From the NCBI RefSeq assembly GCF_001187535.1, contig NZ_LFIO01000381.1, positions 124,001 through 188,000 on the forward strand: a stretch of DNA of 64,000 nt, given 5' to 3'. A program made the translations under genes and the position numbers. Below the pieces are notes generated by a model, which searched no databases, was not told the DNA's origin, and saw nothing but the letters and a program-made list of their open reading frames with translations. The stretch's first letter is position 1. Each line of letters starts with the position of its first letter. The DNA comes from Rhizobium ecuadorense. GTDB taxonomy: Bacteria > Pseudomonadota > Alphaproteobacteria > Rhizobiales > Rhizobiaceae. Positions 1-7,019 of the stretch are shown here, in pieces.

Positions 1-2
1 TC

Positions 3-260
3 CTGGCAGACATGGGCGACGGCATGACGGTGCGCAACAATCTGAGGATCGAGATCCTCCGGCGCTTCAAGGCCGAGGGCATCGAGATCCCGCTGCCGCA
101 GAGCGACCTCACCATCCATCGCGATGCCGCGCCGGTCCTTGCCAATGCCGCCAAGGAGCGGACGGACGGCCAGGACGATCCAAAGAACAAGCCCATCGAG
201 GACGAGGAGCGGCCGGTGCGGCAGCTGCGTGGGCGGACTGCGGATGGCCTGAAGAGCTGA
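3..260 (+). CDS. MscS-type mechanosensitive channel, C-terminal end only
   Basis: The reading frame is already open at the first bases of the window, so only the last 85 or so residues of a longer protein are present. The segment LADMGDGMTVRNN followed by an Ile/Arg-rich helix and the ending IPLPQSDLTIH is typical of the C-terminal cytoplasmic alpha/beta domain of MscS-family channels, which release solutes under hypo-osmotic shock. About 45 residues follow that are charged and of low complexity (many Asp, Glu, Lys and Arg), a common poorly conserved tail. The membrane part lies upstream and cannot be seen. Family call is fairly safe; the exact subfamily is not. Confidence 0.75.
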   Translation: MADMGDGMTVRNNLRIEILRRFKAEGIEIPLPQSDLTIHRDAAPVLANAAKERTDGQDDPKNKPIEDEERPVRQLRGRTADGLKS

Positions 261-372
261 ACGGCTCATTCAGCCATCATTCACAGGTCTATGTGCATGA
301 TCTCCACCATCGGGATTGCTGCCGAGGGCAGCACCGATCGTTCGAGGGGAGGGCGCGCCCGCGCCGCCGCAC

Positions 373-639
373 ATGATGGCAAGGTTTGCCGCCGTTCTGC
401 TTATCCCGCTGCTTGCCGCGCCCGCGGCGGAAGCCGCATCCATCACCAACACCGATCCGGCAGCCGTGGTGCTCGTCATCACCGAGAGCGGCCAGCGCGT
501 CGAAGTCGTGGTCGATGCCGGCGCTTCGGAAAACCTCTGCGCCTCCGGCTGCTTCATGACGACGCCCGACGGCGACCGCATCGGGCTCGACGGCGGCGAG
601 ACGATCGAAATCGTCAAGGGCTCGGCCGTCGTCAAGTAA
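373..639 (+). CDS. Small exported protein of unknown function
   Basis: An 88-residue product (87 from the second in-frame ATG at 376). It opens with a clear Sec signal peptide: Met-Met-Ala-Arg, a hydrophobic Ala/Leu/Val core, and an AxA-type site near AAEAAS. The mature part of about 65 residues contains one close Cys pair (ENLCASGCF) and otherwise looks like a small periplasmic beta-rich domain. I do not recognise the family. The longer frame opening at 316 gives a poor Arg/Pro-rich leader, so the ATG at 373 or 376 is preferred. It is followed tail-to-tail by arsC on the other strand. Confidence 0.6.
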   Translation: MMARFAAVLLIPLLAAPAAEAASITNTDPAAVVLVITESGQRVEVVVDAGASENLCASGCFMTTPDGDRIGLDGGETIEIVKGSAVVK

Positions 640-645
640 GCGGGA

Positions 646-1068
646 TCAGACGATCCGCTTGCCCGCGGCGTCGAGCACTTTCTCGCCGTCTTCCTTGGTG
701 AAGGCGCCCTTGTGGGTCTCCGGCAGGATTTCCAGAACCAGCTCGGAGGGCCGGGACAGACGGGTGCCGAGCGGTGTCACGACGAACGGCCGGTTGATCA
801 GGATCGGATGCGTGAGCATGGCGTCGAGCAGCTGGTCGTCGGTCAGATCGGGATTGTCGAGGCCGAGGTCGGCGTAGGGCGTATCCTTCTCGCGAATGGC
901 TTCCCGCACGGTGAGGCCGGCATCGGCAATCATCCGGGCCAGTTCCTGACGCGACGGCGGGGTTTCCAGATAATCGACGACGGTGGGTTCGATGCCGGCA
1001 TTGCGGATCATCGCCAGCGTGTTGCGCGAGGTGCCGCATGCCGGGTTGTGGTAGATGGTGACGTTCAT
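646..1068 (-). CDS. arsC: Arsenate reductase, glutaredoxin-dependent ArsC family
   Basis: A 140-residue cytoplasmic enzyme reducing arsenate to arsenite so that the efflux pump can export it. The N-terminus shows the ArsC signature IYHNPACGTSRNTL with the catalytic Cys at residue 11. Further on, the segment RPFVVTPLGTRLSRP contains the family's substrate-binding arginines. Length matches the E. coli R773 type. The ATG at 1068 was chosen because the family begins directly at MNVTIYHN; the frame is open further upstream but that part overlaps acr3. It starts 2 bp after the acr3 stop and is the last gene of the arsR-arsN2-acr3-arsC operon. Confidence 0.93.
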   Translation of the reverse strand: MNVTIYHNPACGTSRNTLAMIRNAGIEPTVVDYLETPPSRQELARMIADAGLTVREAIREKDTPYADLGLDNPDLTDDQLLDAMLTHPILINRPFVVTPLGTRLSRPSELVLEILPETHKGAFTKEDGEKVLDAAGKRIV

Positions 1069-1070
1069 GA

Positions 1071-2144
1071 TCAGGCTTTCGTCGTTGAGGTGATTTTCGA
1101 AGCGGACACCGAGCGCACAGCTGCGCCGCGCTCGTACCAACCTTTGCTCCGGTTGACGATCCAGACCACGGACAACATCACGGGCACCTCAATGAGCACA
1201 CCGACGACGGTGGCCAAGGCTGCACCCGAGTTGAAGCCGAACAGGCTAATGGCCGCCGCAACGGCGAGTTCGAAGAAATTCGATGCGCCAATCAGCGCTG
1301 ATGGTCCGGCAACGCAATGTTCCTCGCCGGTCGCCCGGTTCAGCAGATAGGCCAGTCCCGAATTGAAGTAGACTTGGATCAGGATCGGAACGGCCAGCAT
1401 CCCGATCACTGCGGGCTGCGCGATGATCTGTTCACCCTGGAAGCCGAACAACAGCACCAAAGTTGCCAGCAGCGCCAAAAGCGAAAGCGGCTGGAGAATG
1501 TTCAGGAGGCGGTGGAGGGAAGCGGCCGAGCCACCGGCGAGGACACTTCGGCGCAGAAGCTGTGCGGCGGCGACCGGTAGCACGATATAGAGCACCACGG
1601 AAATCATCAACGTGTCCCAAGGTACGGTAATCGCCGAAAGACCGAGTAGCAGTCCGACGATCGGGGCGAAGGCGACGACCATGATGGCGTCGTTGAGCGC
1701 CACCTGAGACAGCGTGAAATGCGGCTCACCCTTGGTAAGGTTCGACCAGACGAACACCATGGCGGTGCAGGGTGCAGCTGCGAGGATAATCAGGCCTGCG
1801 ATGTAGCTGTCGATCTGGTCGGCCGGTAGCATCGACCGGAAAAGATAACCGATGAACACCCAGCCGAGCAGCGCCATTGAAAAGGGCTTCACGGTCCAGT
1901 TGATGAGGAGGGTCACACCAATTCCGCGCCAGTGGCGGCCGACCTGGCCCAGCGCCGCGAAGTCGATCTTGATCAGCATTGGAATAATCATCAGCCAAAT
2001 CAGTGCCGCCATCGGAATATTGACCTGCGCAATCTCGGTCGATCCAATGAGATGGAACACGCCGGGCATCAAATGCCCAAGAGTGACGCCGACCGCAATG
2101 CAGAGAAACACCCAGACGGTGAGATAACGTTCAAAGCTGGACAT
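1071..2144 (-). CDS. acr3: Arsenite efflux permease, ACR3 family
   Basis: A 357-residue inner membrane protein with about ten hydrophobic segments, exporting arsenite made by ArsC. Family hallmarks seen are VFLCIAVGVTLGHLMPG at the N-terminus, MLIKIDF, the conserved Cys in AAAPCTAMVFVWSNL, and NDAIMVVAFAP. This is the ACR3 type, not the E. coli ArsB type, as usual in rhizobia. The start at MSSFERYLTVW fits the family; an in-frame extension upstream would run into the neighbouring gene. It lies 5 bp after the GNAT gene and 2 bp before arsC, so it is translated from the same message. Confidence 0.93.
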   Translation of the reverse strand: MSSFERYLTVWVFLCIAVGVTLGHLMPGVFHLIGSTEIAQVNIPMAALIWLMIIPMLIKIDFAALGQVGRHWRGIGVTLLINWTVKPFSMALLGWVFIGYLFRSMLPADQIDSYIAGLIILAAAPCTAMVFVWSNLTKGEPHFTLSQVALNDAIMVVAFAPIVGLLLGLSAITVPWDTLMISVVLYIVLPVAAAQLLRRSVLAGGSAASLHRLLNILQPLSLLALLATLVLLFGFQGEQIIAQPAVIGMLAVPILIQVYFNSGLAYLLNRATGEEHCVAGPSALIGASNFFELAVAAAISLFGFNSGAALATVVGVLIEVPVMLSVVWIVNRSKGWYERGAAVRSVSASKITSTTKA

Positions 2145-2149
2145 GGTCG

Positions 2150-2608
2150 TTATCCCTCCAACGTTTTGGCGAGCAATAGTGCTGAGGCTGGGCACAGGCT
2201 AATTGCTTGGCGGGTTTGCAGGATAGCGGCGGGTGCTCTCGCGCGGTCGATCGGCGTGAAGCCAAGCGTCTCAAAGAACGGAGCAGCGTTGGTGGTCAGC
2301 AGGTAGGCGGTGCGAGCGCCCTCTGCGTAGGCGCGTCTGAATAGGAGATCGGTAGCACGGCGGCCTAGGCCTATGTGACGATTGGCCGGGGTAATGACCA
2401 CGGATCGCAAAAGCACACTGTCTCCATACAATTCATATCCACAATAACCCACGGTATCGACGCCCTGTGCAATTCGGAAAAAAGTCCGCCCGGTTTCGTC
2501 AATATCATCAGTCGGGAGGTCGGCGCTTTCGAGGGCGCTGCGTAGGTCGTCTTCATGTCCCGCAATTGGCAGGAGCGCCAGCAAGGTGTCGATTCGGTCC
2601 GCGGTCAT
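2150..2608 (-). CDS. arsN2: GNAT acetyltransferase of the arsenic operon, ArsN2-like
   Basis: A 152-residue GNAT-fold protein. The acetyl-CoA loop appears as RHIGLGRRATDLLFRRA, followed by the beta-bulge region TAYLLTTNAAPFFETLGF, which is standard for GNAT enzymes. Proteins of this type sit inside rhizobial and other proteobacterial ars operons and are called ArsN2; their substrate is not settled (ArsN1 acetylates phosphinothricin-like arsenicals). The start codon overlaps the arsR stop codon (ATGA type), so it is translationally coupled to arsR. The call rests on family features plus context; the substrate is inference. Confidence 0.8.
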   Translation of the reverse strand: MTADRIDTLLALLPIAGHEDDLRSALESADLPTDDIDETGRTFFRIAQGVDTVGYCGYELYGDSVLLRSVVITPANRHIGLGRRATDLLFRRAYAEGARTAYLLTTNAAPFFETLGFTPIDRARAPAAILQTRQAISLCPASALLLAKTLEG

Positions 2609-2961
2609 TGGAATTTCCCCTCAATTTTAGGGGAACAACAGGCGGCGACCTTCGCGGCAGGTGCGCAGATCTCGGGGTTTCCACCGCAGCAATCTTCCAT
2701 CAGAAAGCGGATCAAGCCGCCGAGCCTCTCATAATTGGCGGTGTAGATGATCGAGCGGGATTCGCGCTGCTGGGCAATCAGGCCGGCCCGTTCCAGCTCC
2801 TTCAGATGGAAGGAGACGTTGGATGGCGAGACCTCCGCCTTTTCGGCGATGGCGCCCGCCGCCATTCCGTCCGGACCGGAGACAACCAGCATGCGGATGA
2901 TGTGCAGGCGCGTTTCCTGCGAAAGCGCGCTGAATGCGGCGAGGGCTTGACGTTGATCCAT
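2605..2961 (-). CDS. arsR: ArsR-family arsenic-responsive repressor
   Basis: A 118-residue winged-helix repressor. The N-terminal two thirds carry the ArsR HTH (ALSQETRLHIIRML, then AIAEKAEVSPSNVSFHLKEL and a wing at ESRSIIYTAN). The C-terminus has clustered cysteines (EDCCGGNPEIC and later ACC), the layout of the alphaproteobacterial/Acidithiobacillus type where As(III) binds near the C-terminus instead of in the DNA-recognition helix. It is the first gene of the minus-strand ars operon, and a long perfect palindrome lies immediately upstream of its start, as expected for autorepression that also covers the divergent DUF6428 gene. Confidence 0.92.
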   Translation of the reverse strand: MDQRQALAAFSALSQETRLHIIRMLVVSGPDGMAAGAIAEKAEVSPSNVSFHLKELERAGLIAQQRESRSIIYTANYERLGGLIRFLMEDCCGGNPEICAPAAKVAACCSPKIEGKFQ

Positions 2962-2989
2962 ATTTCAATAATCCTTGAATAATTGAAAT
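2962..2989. promoter_or_regulatory. Palindromic operator between arsR and the divergent DUF6428 gene
   Basis: The arms ATTTCAAT (2962-2969) and ATTGAAAT (2982-2989) are a perfect inverted repeat with a 12-bp spacer, starting one base from the arsR start codon and ending 14 bp before the divergent gene at 3004. ArsR proteins commonly bind AT-rich dyads of this kind; binding here is inferred from position and symmetry. Confidence 0.65.
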
Positions 2990-3003
2990 GAGGATTAGCC
3001 GAT

Positions 3004-3528
3004 ATGAACGCTATCGACAACCGAAAAATCCAAGAAAACGATATCAGCCTCGGCACACTGCTCGATATGCTCGCCGGTCAAAAGGACGTGCCGCTGATTT
3101 TCTACTACGATGGGGAGCCGGTGAAATCAGGCTACCATATCACCGAGGTCAAGGCGGGCCAATTCGCGGGTCTCGATTGCGGCGCCAATCCCGAGGCTTG
3201 GACGGAGATCTTCATCCAGCTCTGGGATATCGAGGAAGACAACCGCAAGCACATGCCGGCCGGCAAGTTCTGCGCCATCGTCCGCAAGGTGACGGAGCAT
3301 GTGCGGCTCGACGCTTCGGCCAAGCTCACCTTCGAAGTCAGCAACGGCGTGCGGCCGATGCAGCTCTATTGCGCGGCGATGCCGGTTCTCCGCGCCGGCG
3401 CCGTGCATGTGGCGCTTTCACCGCGGCCGGCAAGCTGCAAGCCGCGTGACCGGTGGCTTGCCGAAGAAAATAGGCAGGCCGCGGCCTGCTGCGGCCCATC
3501 AGCGGCAGGAAGCGCCTGCTGCGCCTAA
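3004..3528 (+). CDS. DUF6428 family protein of the arsenic cluster
   Basis: A 174-residue soluble protein. The core (about residues 15-125) begins LGTLLDMLAGQKDVPLIFYY and matches the DUF6428 type found beside arsR in rhizobia; its function is unknown. After about residue 135 the protein continues into a basic, Cys-containing tail with CK, ACCGPS and a final CCA, a plausible soft-metal or arsenite ligand set. It is divergent from arsR and shares the palindromic operator, so arsenite induction is likely. Family recognition is moderate; any role in arsenic handling is inferred from position and cysteines. Confidence 0.7.
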   Translation: MNAIDNRKIQENDISLGTLLDMLAGQKDVPLIFYYDGEPVKSGYHITEVKAGQFAGLDCGANPEAWTEIFIQLWDIEEDNRKHMPAGKFCAIVRKVTEHVRLDASAKLTFEVSNGVRPMQLYCAAMPVLRAGAVHVALSPRPASCKPRDRWLAEENRQAAACCGPSAAGSACCA

Positions 3529-3569
3529 GAAGGGACGAAATAGCGACTTGACGCGGCAGATCATCCATT

Positions 3570-3588
3570 GACTGACCATCAGTCAGTC
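3570..3588. promoter_or_regulatory. Operator-like inverted repeat upstream of dinB-tetR
   Basis: GACTGA (3570-3575) and TCAGTC (3579-3584) form a perfect dyad with a 3-bp centre, continued by another AGTC step to 3588. Such TGAC/GTCA dyads are typical TetR-family operators. It lies about 60 bp upstream of the DinB gene, which is followed by a tetR gene with overlapping codons, so autoregulation of the pair is likely. Confidence 0.6.
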
Positions 3589-3646
3589 GGATAAATGGAG
3601 GCGCCGGCGACATGTCGGCGCCGCCCGTTTCATCCCGGAGATCGCC

Positions 3647-4150
3647 ATGAGCGCCAAGACCCTGTTGAACTCCCTGTTCCGCTACAAAGCCAGCGCCGAC
3701 GGCGAGCTTCTCGACGCGCTGAGCGCGCTCGGCGAGGAGGCGCGGTCGGATGTGTTTCGGTCGGCCCTTCGCGTGCTCAATCATGCCCACCTCGTTGACC
3801 GCATCTTCGCCGCCAATCTTCAGCGGCTGGATCATTCCTTCACCGCGAGCTGGAGCAGCGAAGCGCCGCCATTGGCGCAGCTGGCCTCCGATATCCGCGA
3901 GACGGACCGCTGGTATATCGACTACACCGCGCGCATAGCGCCTGACGAAATGGAGGAGGTCGTCGGCTTCACCTTCACCGATGGCGGGCGCGGGCGTATG
4001 TCCCGCGAGGAGATGCTGGCGCATGTGGTGACGCATGCCGGTTATCATCGCGGCGAGGTCGGCCGGCTGCTGCCTGATATCGAGAGCACCGCGATGCGCG
4101 ACGTGTTTACCGGCTACCTGCACAGGGCCGATCCCGCGCGCCGTCAATGA
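3647..4150 (+). CDS. DinB-family (DUF664-like) metal-binding four-helix protein
   Basis: A 167-residue four-helix-bundle protein of the DinB/YfiT superfamily, whose members are often bacillithiol- or glutathione-type thiol transferases or metal-dependent hydrolases. The three-histidine metal site is visible: the first His in VLNHAHLVDRIF and the last two in VVTHAGYHRGEVGRLL. The start has ATG at 3647 after a purine-rich stretch. The stop overlaps the tetR start (ATGA), so the two genes form a coupled pair under the palindrome at 3570. The substrate is unknown; a detoxification role is inferred from the family and from the TetR partner. Confidence 0.8.
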   Translation: MSAKTLLNSLFRYKASADGELLDALSALGEEARSDVFRSALRVLNHAHLVDRIFAANLQRLDHSFTASWSSEAPPLAQLASDIRETDRWYIDYTARIAPDEMEEVVGFTFTDGGRGRMSREEMLAHVVTHAGYHRGEVGRLLPDIESTAMRDVFTGYLHRADPARRQ

Positions 4151-4839
4151 GCGCGAATCCAGTCCCGCCGATGTCGATCGATCCTGTTGCAAAACCGAGA
4201 ACCAAGCCTGCTGAAGAGCGGCGCGACGAACTGATGCACTCGGCCGAGCGGCTTTTCATGGAGAAGGGCCTGGAGCAGACCACTATCGAGGAGATCACGG
4301 CCGGGGCCGGGGTCGCCAAAGGCACCTTCTACCTGCAGTTTTCCTCGAAGGCCGATGTTCTCCTGGCACTGCGCACTCGTTTCGTGCAGGGCGTGCTCGA
4401 TGGCATCGTCGCGGCGGTCGCGGAACGACAGCAAACGGATTGGCGCGGCAAGCTCGCCGCCTGGTCGATGGCATGCGCCACCGGCTATCTCGACGCGGCC
4501 GGGCTGCATCATCTGGCCTTCGTGGCCGAGCCCCCGGCAACGCGGGAAGGGCTTTCGCGCAACATCCTGATCGACCATCTGAGCGAACTGCTCGCCGCCG
4601 GGGCAGGCGGGGATGGCTGGTCGGTCGATGATCCCGGCTTTACGGCGGTATTCCTGTTCAATGCCCTGCATGGCGTCGTCACTCAGCCGATCGGCGAGAC
4701 ACCGGCTGATCGCGCCGAATTGCTGCGCAAGATCGAGGCGCATTTCCTGCGCACGCTGGGCTTGGCGTCAGGCATCGATTGCGAACTGAGCGTCCCACCA
4801 TTTGAGCACCCGCATCGCACGGAGCGTGATCCATCGTGA
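4147..4839 (+). CDS. TetR-family transcriptional regulator
   Basis: A 230-residue TetR repressor. The HTH occupies about residues 30-75 with the hallmark TTIEEITAGAGVAKGTFYLQF, followed by an alpha-helical ligand domain. Translation may start at 4147 (overlapping the DinB stop) or at the in-frame ATG at 4171. It probably binds the dyad at 3570-3588 and controls itself and the DinB gene. The last 72 bp overlap, antisense, the 3' end of the cyclase-like gene on the opposite strand, which is unusual for this otherwise loosely packed region. The inducing ligand cannot be guessed. Confidence 0.9.
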   Translation: MSANPVPPMSIDPVAKPRTKPAEERRDELMHSAERLFMEKGLEQTTIEEITAGAGVAKGTFYLQFSSKADVLLALRTRFVQGVLDGIVAAVAERQQTDWRGKLAAWSMACATGYLDAAGLHHLAFVAEPPATREGLSRNILIDHLSELLAAGAGGDGWSVDDPGFTAVFLFNALHGVVTQPIGETPADRAELLRKIEAHFLRTLGLASGIDCELSVPPFEHPHRTERDPS

Positions 4840-5751
4840 GGGCTCGCCTTGCCCGTCGTCGACATCGAACCACACACGCCCCGGCAGGCTCCAGTCGAGC
4901 GGCCAGCGGCCGTCCTGAAGGCGCCGGGAGCGCAGATGCTCGATCGCCTCGCCGAGGCGCGGATCGGGAGCGGCACCGGTCAGGATGGCACTGGCGCGGA
5001 AATAATCGAGGGCGCGCAGGATGTCGTAGCGCCAGCGGTTCGGATGCAGGAACTGCAGGAAATTTTTGTCGGCCGGCTCGCCGGTGCCGAGACGGCAGAA
5101 GAGGTGACGCTCGAGCAGGAATTCCTCGCCCGTCCGGCGCGCCTCGCGAGATCGTAGCGTGCCGCCGGTCCATTTCTCGAGCTCCAGCAGTCCCTCCAGC
5201 ACATTGATGGTGCTGGCGAAGGAGGAGCGGTGAGAGCCGTTGATCCTCTCGCAGTTCCAGCCGCCGTCGTCGAGACGCTCGCCGACCAGCCTGTCGACGA
5301 TCGGCGAGACATCAATGCCGAAATAAGCGCCGTCCGCGACGGTGCGACCGTTGATACATTCTTCGACTTCGCCTTGCCAATAGGGCTGGCCGCCTTCTTC
5401 CCAACGGGCATTGGCGCCGATCAATTCGACGGTGCGTCTGGCCTGCTCGCAGGCGGGATCGAGACCGAATTCCCTGAGTTGCGACAGCGAAAAGGTCGTG
5501 GCCGTCCACGGCTGGCCGTGCTCGCGCCACTCCTGGGGATCGAAACCGGCGGGCAGGAAGGCGCCGCCCGCCCATTGCCCATCCTCGTCCCGGCAGGCAA
5601 GCAGCCTAGCGCCCCAACCTTCGGTCTCGACTTTCGCCCGCTCGGCCATCCAATTTCGCTCCGGGGCGTCAAGCAGGTCGCGCATCACCTGCCACCGGAT
5701 CGACGGGTCGGAATCGAGGAGCCATTCGATCACCGGTTCGGATTGGGTCAT
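4768..5751 (-). CDS. Terpenoid-cyclase/prenyltransferase-fold (alpha-alpha toroid) protein
   Basis: A 327-residue soluble protein. Repeated QW-like elements characteristic of the squalene-cyclase/prenyltransferase toroid are visible (DGQWAGGAF, DGGWNCERINGSHRSSF, DGRWPLDW). The start MTQSEPVIEWLLDSDPSIRWQVMRDLL is typical of a subfamily annotated as squalene cyclase-like but much shorter than true squalene-hopene cyclases (over 600 residues). I see no DxDD catalytic motif, so real cyclase activity is doubtful. It may be a carbohydrate- or lipid-acting toroid enzyme. The gene is convergent with tetR and overlaps its end by 72 bp. Confidence 0.75.
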   Translation of the reverse strand: MTQSEPVIEWLLDSDPSIRWQVMRDLLDAPERNWMAERAKVETEGWGARLLACRDEDGQWAGGAFLPAGFDPQEWREHGQPWTATTFSLSQLREFGLDPACEQARRTVELIGANARWEEGGQPYWQGEVEECINGRTVADGAYFGIDVSPIVDRLVGERLDDGGWNCERINGSHRSSFASTINVLEGLLELEKWTGGTLRSREARRTGEEFLLERHLFCRLGTGEPADKNFLQFLHPNRWRYDILRALDYFRASAILTGAAPDPRLGEAIEHLRSRRLQDGRWPLDWSLPGRVWFDVDDGQGEPSRWITLRAMRVLKWWDAQFAIDA

Positions 5752-6002
5752 GGGGGAACCTCTCGGAGGGTCGGTCGCAGCGTGTTTATAATCGCTTCGC
5801 AGGGTGATGGCTGATCGGTGTGCCCTGCGGCTGGAGTTGATCGGCGTACCGCGGCTGATTTCTTAATCATATCTGCAAGAAATCCGAGGCAGCCTCTTCC
5901 GGCCGCTTCTTCGGTTCATATCCAGGCGCGCCGATTAATAATTACTCAAATCAATTGATGTACCAATTTGATCCGGGGACAGATTTACATCAAAGGTTTG
6001 CT

Positions 6003-6833
6003 ATGGCGTTTCTAGGTATTTCGGGGATGCAATATTCCGGGGAGATGTTTGCCGGTGCGCGTATTATTGTCGCGGAAGATTCCAACGTATTCACCTCGAT
6101 GATCAGCAAACGTCTCAAGGAGCTGTTCGACATTGACGTCGAGATCTGCCGCAGCTTCGAGGATCTGCAGTTTTCCTACGACAAGTCTTCCGATCCGATC
6201 ACGCTGGCAATCTCGAACATCAACCTGCCGGGCGCCGAAAACGGCGAGGCGCTCGAATATCTGGTCGATCTTTCCATACCCACAATCGTCTTTACCGGCA
6301 CCTTCCATGAAAGCATGCGCGACAAGCTGATGGCCAAGGACATTGTCGATTATATCCTCAAGGACAACATCTTCGCCGTCGACCTTCTGGCGGAATCGAT
6401 CTGCCGGTTCCTGACCAATCATCGTCACCACGTGCTGATCGTCGACGACAGCGCGACGGCCCGCGCGCTGTTGTCGAGCCGGCTGAAACGCTACAATTTC
6501 CGTGTCAGTACCGCCGAGAACGGCGCCAAGGCGCTGGAGATCCTGAAGGCCAACCGCGATATCGGCCTGATGATCACCGACTACAACATGCCCGACATCG
6601 ACGGCTTCGAGCTGACGCGGCGCATTCGCTCCAATATCGGCTCGCACGAGCTGCGCATCATCGGCGTTTCCTCCTCCTCGAACCGGTTGCTTTCGGCGCG
6701 TTTCCTGAAGGCCGGCGGCAATGATTTCATGCTGCGCCCGTTCATCGACGAGGAGTTCTACTGCCGCGTCAACCAGAACCTCGACACGCTGTTGCAAATC
6801 CAGTCGATGCGCAAGGAGCGGGCGGTTGCCTGA
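6003..6833 (+). CDS. Double-receiver response regulator, first receiver degenerate
   Basis: A 276-residue cytoplasmic protein of two tandem REC domains and no visible output domain. In REC2 the phospho-acceptor is present (IVDDSATAR, then MITDYNMPDIDGFELTRR), but the usual KPF is RPF. In REC1 the acceptor Asp is replaced by Asn (LAISNINLPG), although the acidic pair region (VAEDSN), the Thr (VFTGTF) and the Lys (YILKDN) remain, so REC1 probably cannot be phosphorylated. The ATG at 6003 was chosen because MAFLGISG matches the start of the next gene (VAFQADF) at the same distance from REC1. The downstream gene is a paralogue with an added GGDEF domain. Confidence 0.85.
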   Translation: MAFLGISGMQYSGEMFAGARIIVAEDSNVFTSMISKRLKELFDIDVEICRSFEDLQFSYDKSSDPITLAISNINLPGAENGEALEYLVDLSIPTIVFTGTFHESMRDKLMAKDIVDYILKDNIFAVDLLAESICRFLTNHRHHVLIVDDSATARALLSSRLKRYNFRVSTAENGAKALEILKANRDIGLMITDYNMPDIDGFELTRRIRSNIGSHELRIIGVSSSSNRLLSARFLKAGGNDFMLRPFIDEEFYCRVNQNLDTLLQIQSMRKERAVA

Positions 6834-7019
6834 CGGCCCTTCCAGTATCGGCGTCGCCACAGGCGCGGAGACGACGGCAGTACACCGTCGTCGAATTTCT
6901 GCAATTGCAAGTAACGCCGCTATTTGTCCCCTTCACGCGCGCAGGCCTCTCGGTTATCGTTCGCCCCGCCGGGAAGAGGGCCGAGTCGAGGCCATCGGAC
7001 GCATGGGAGATTAGCGGCT

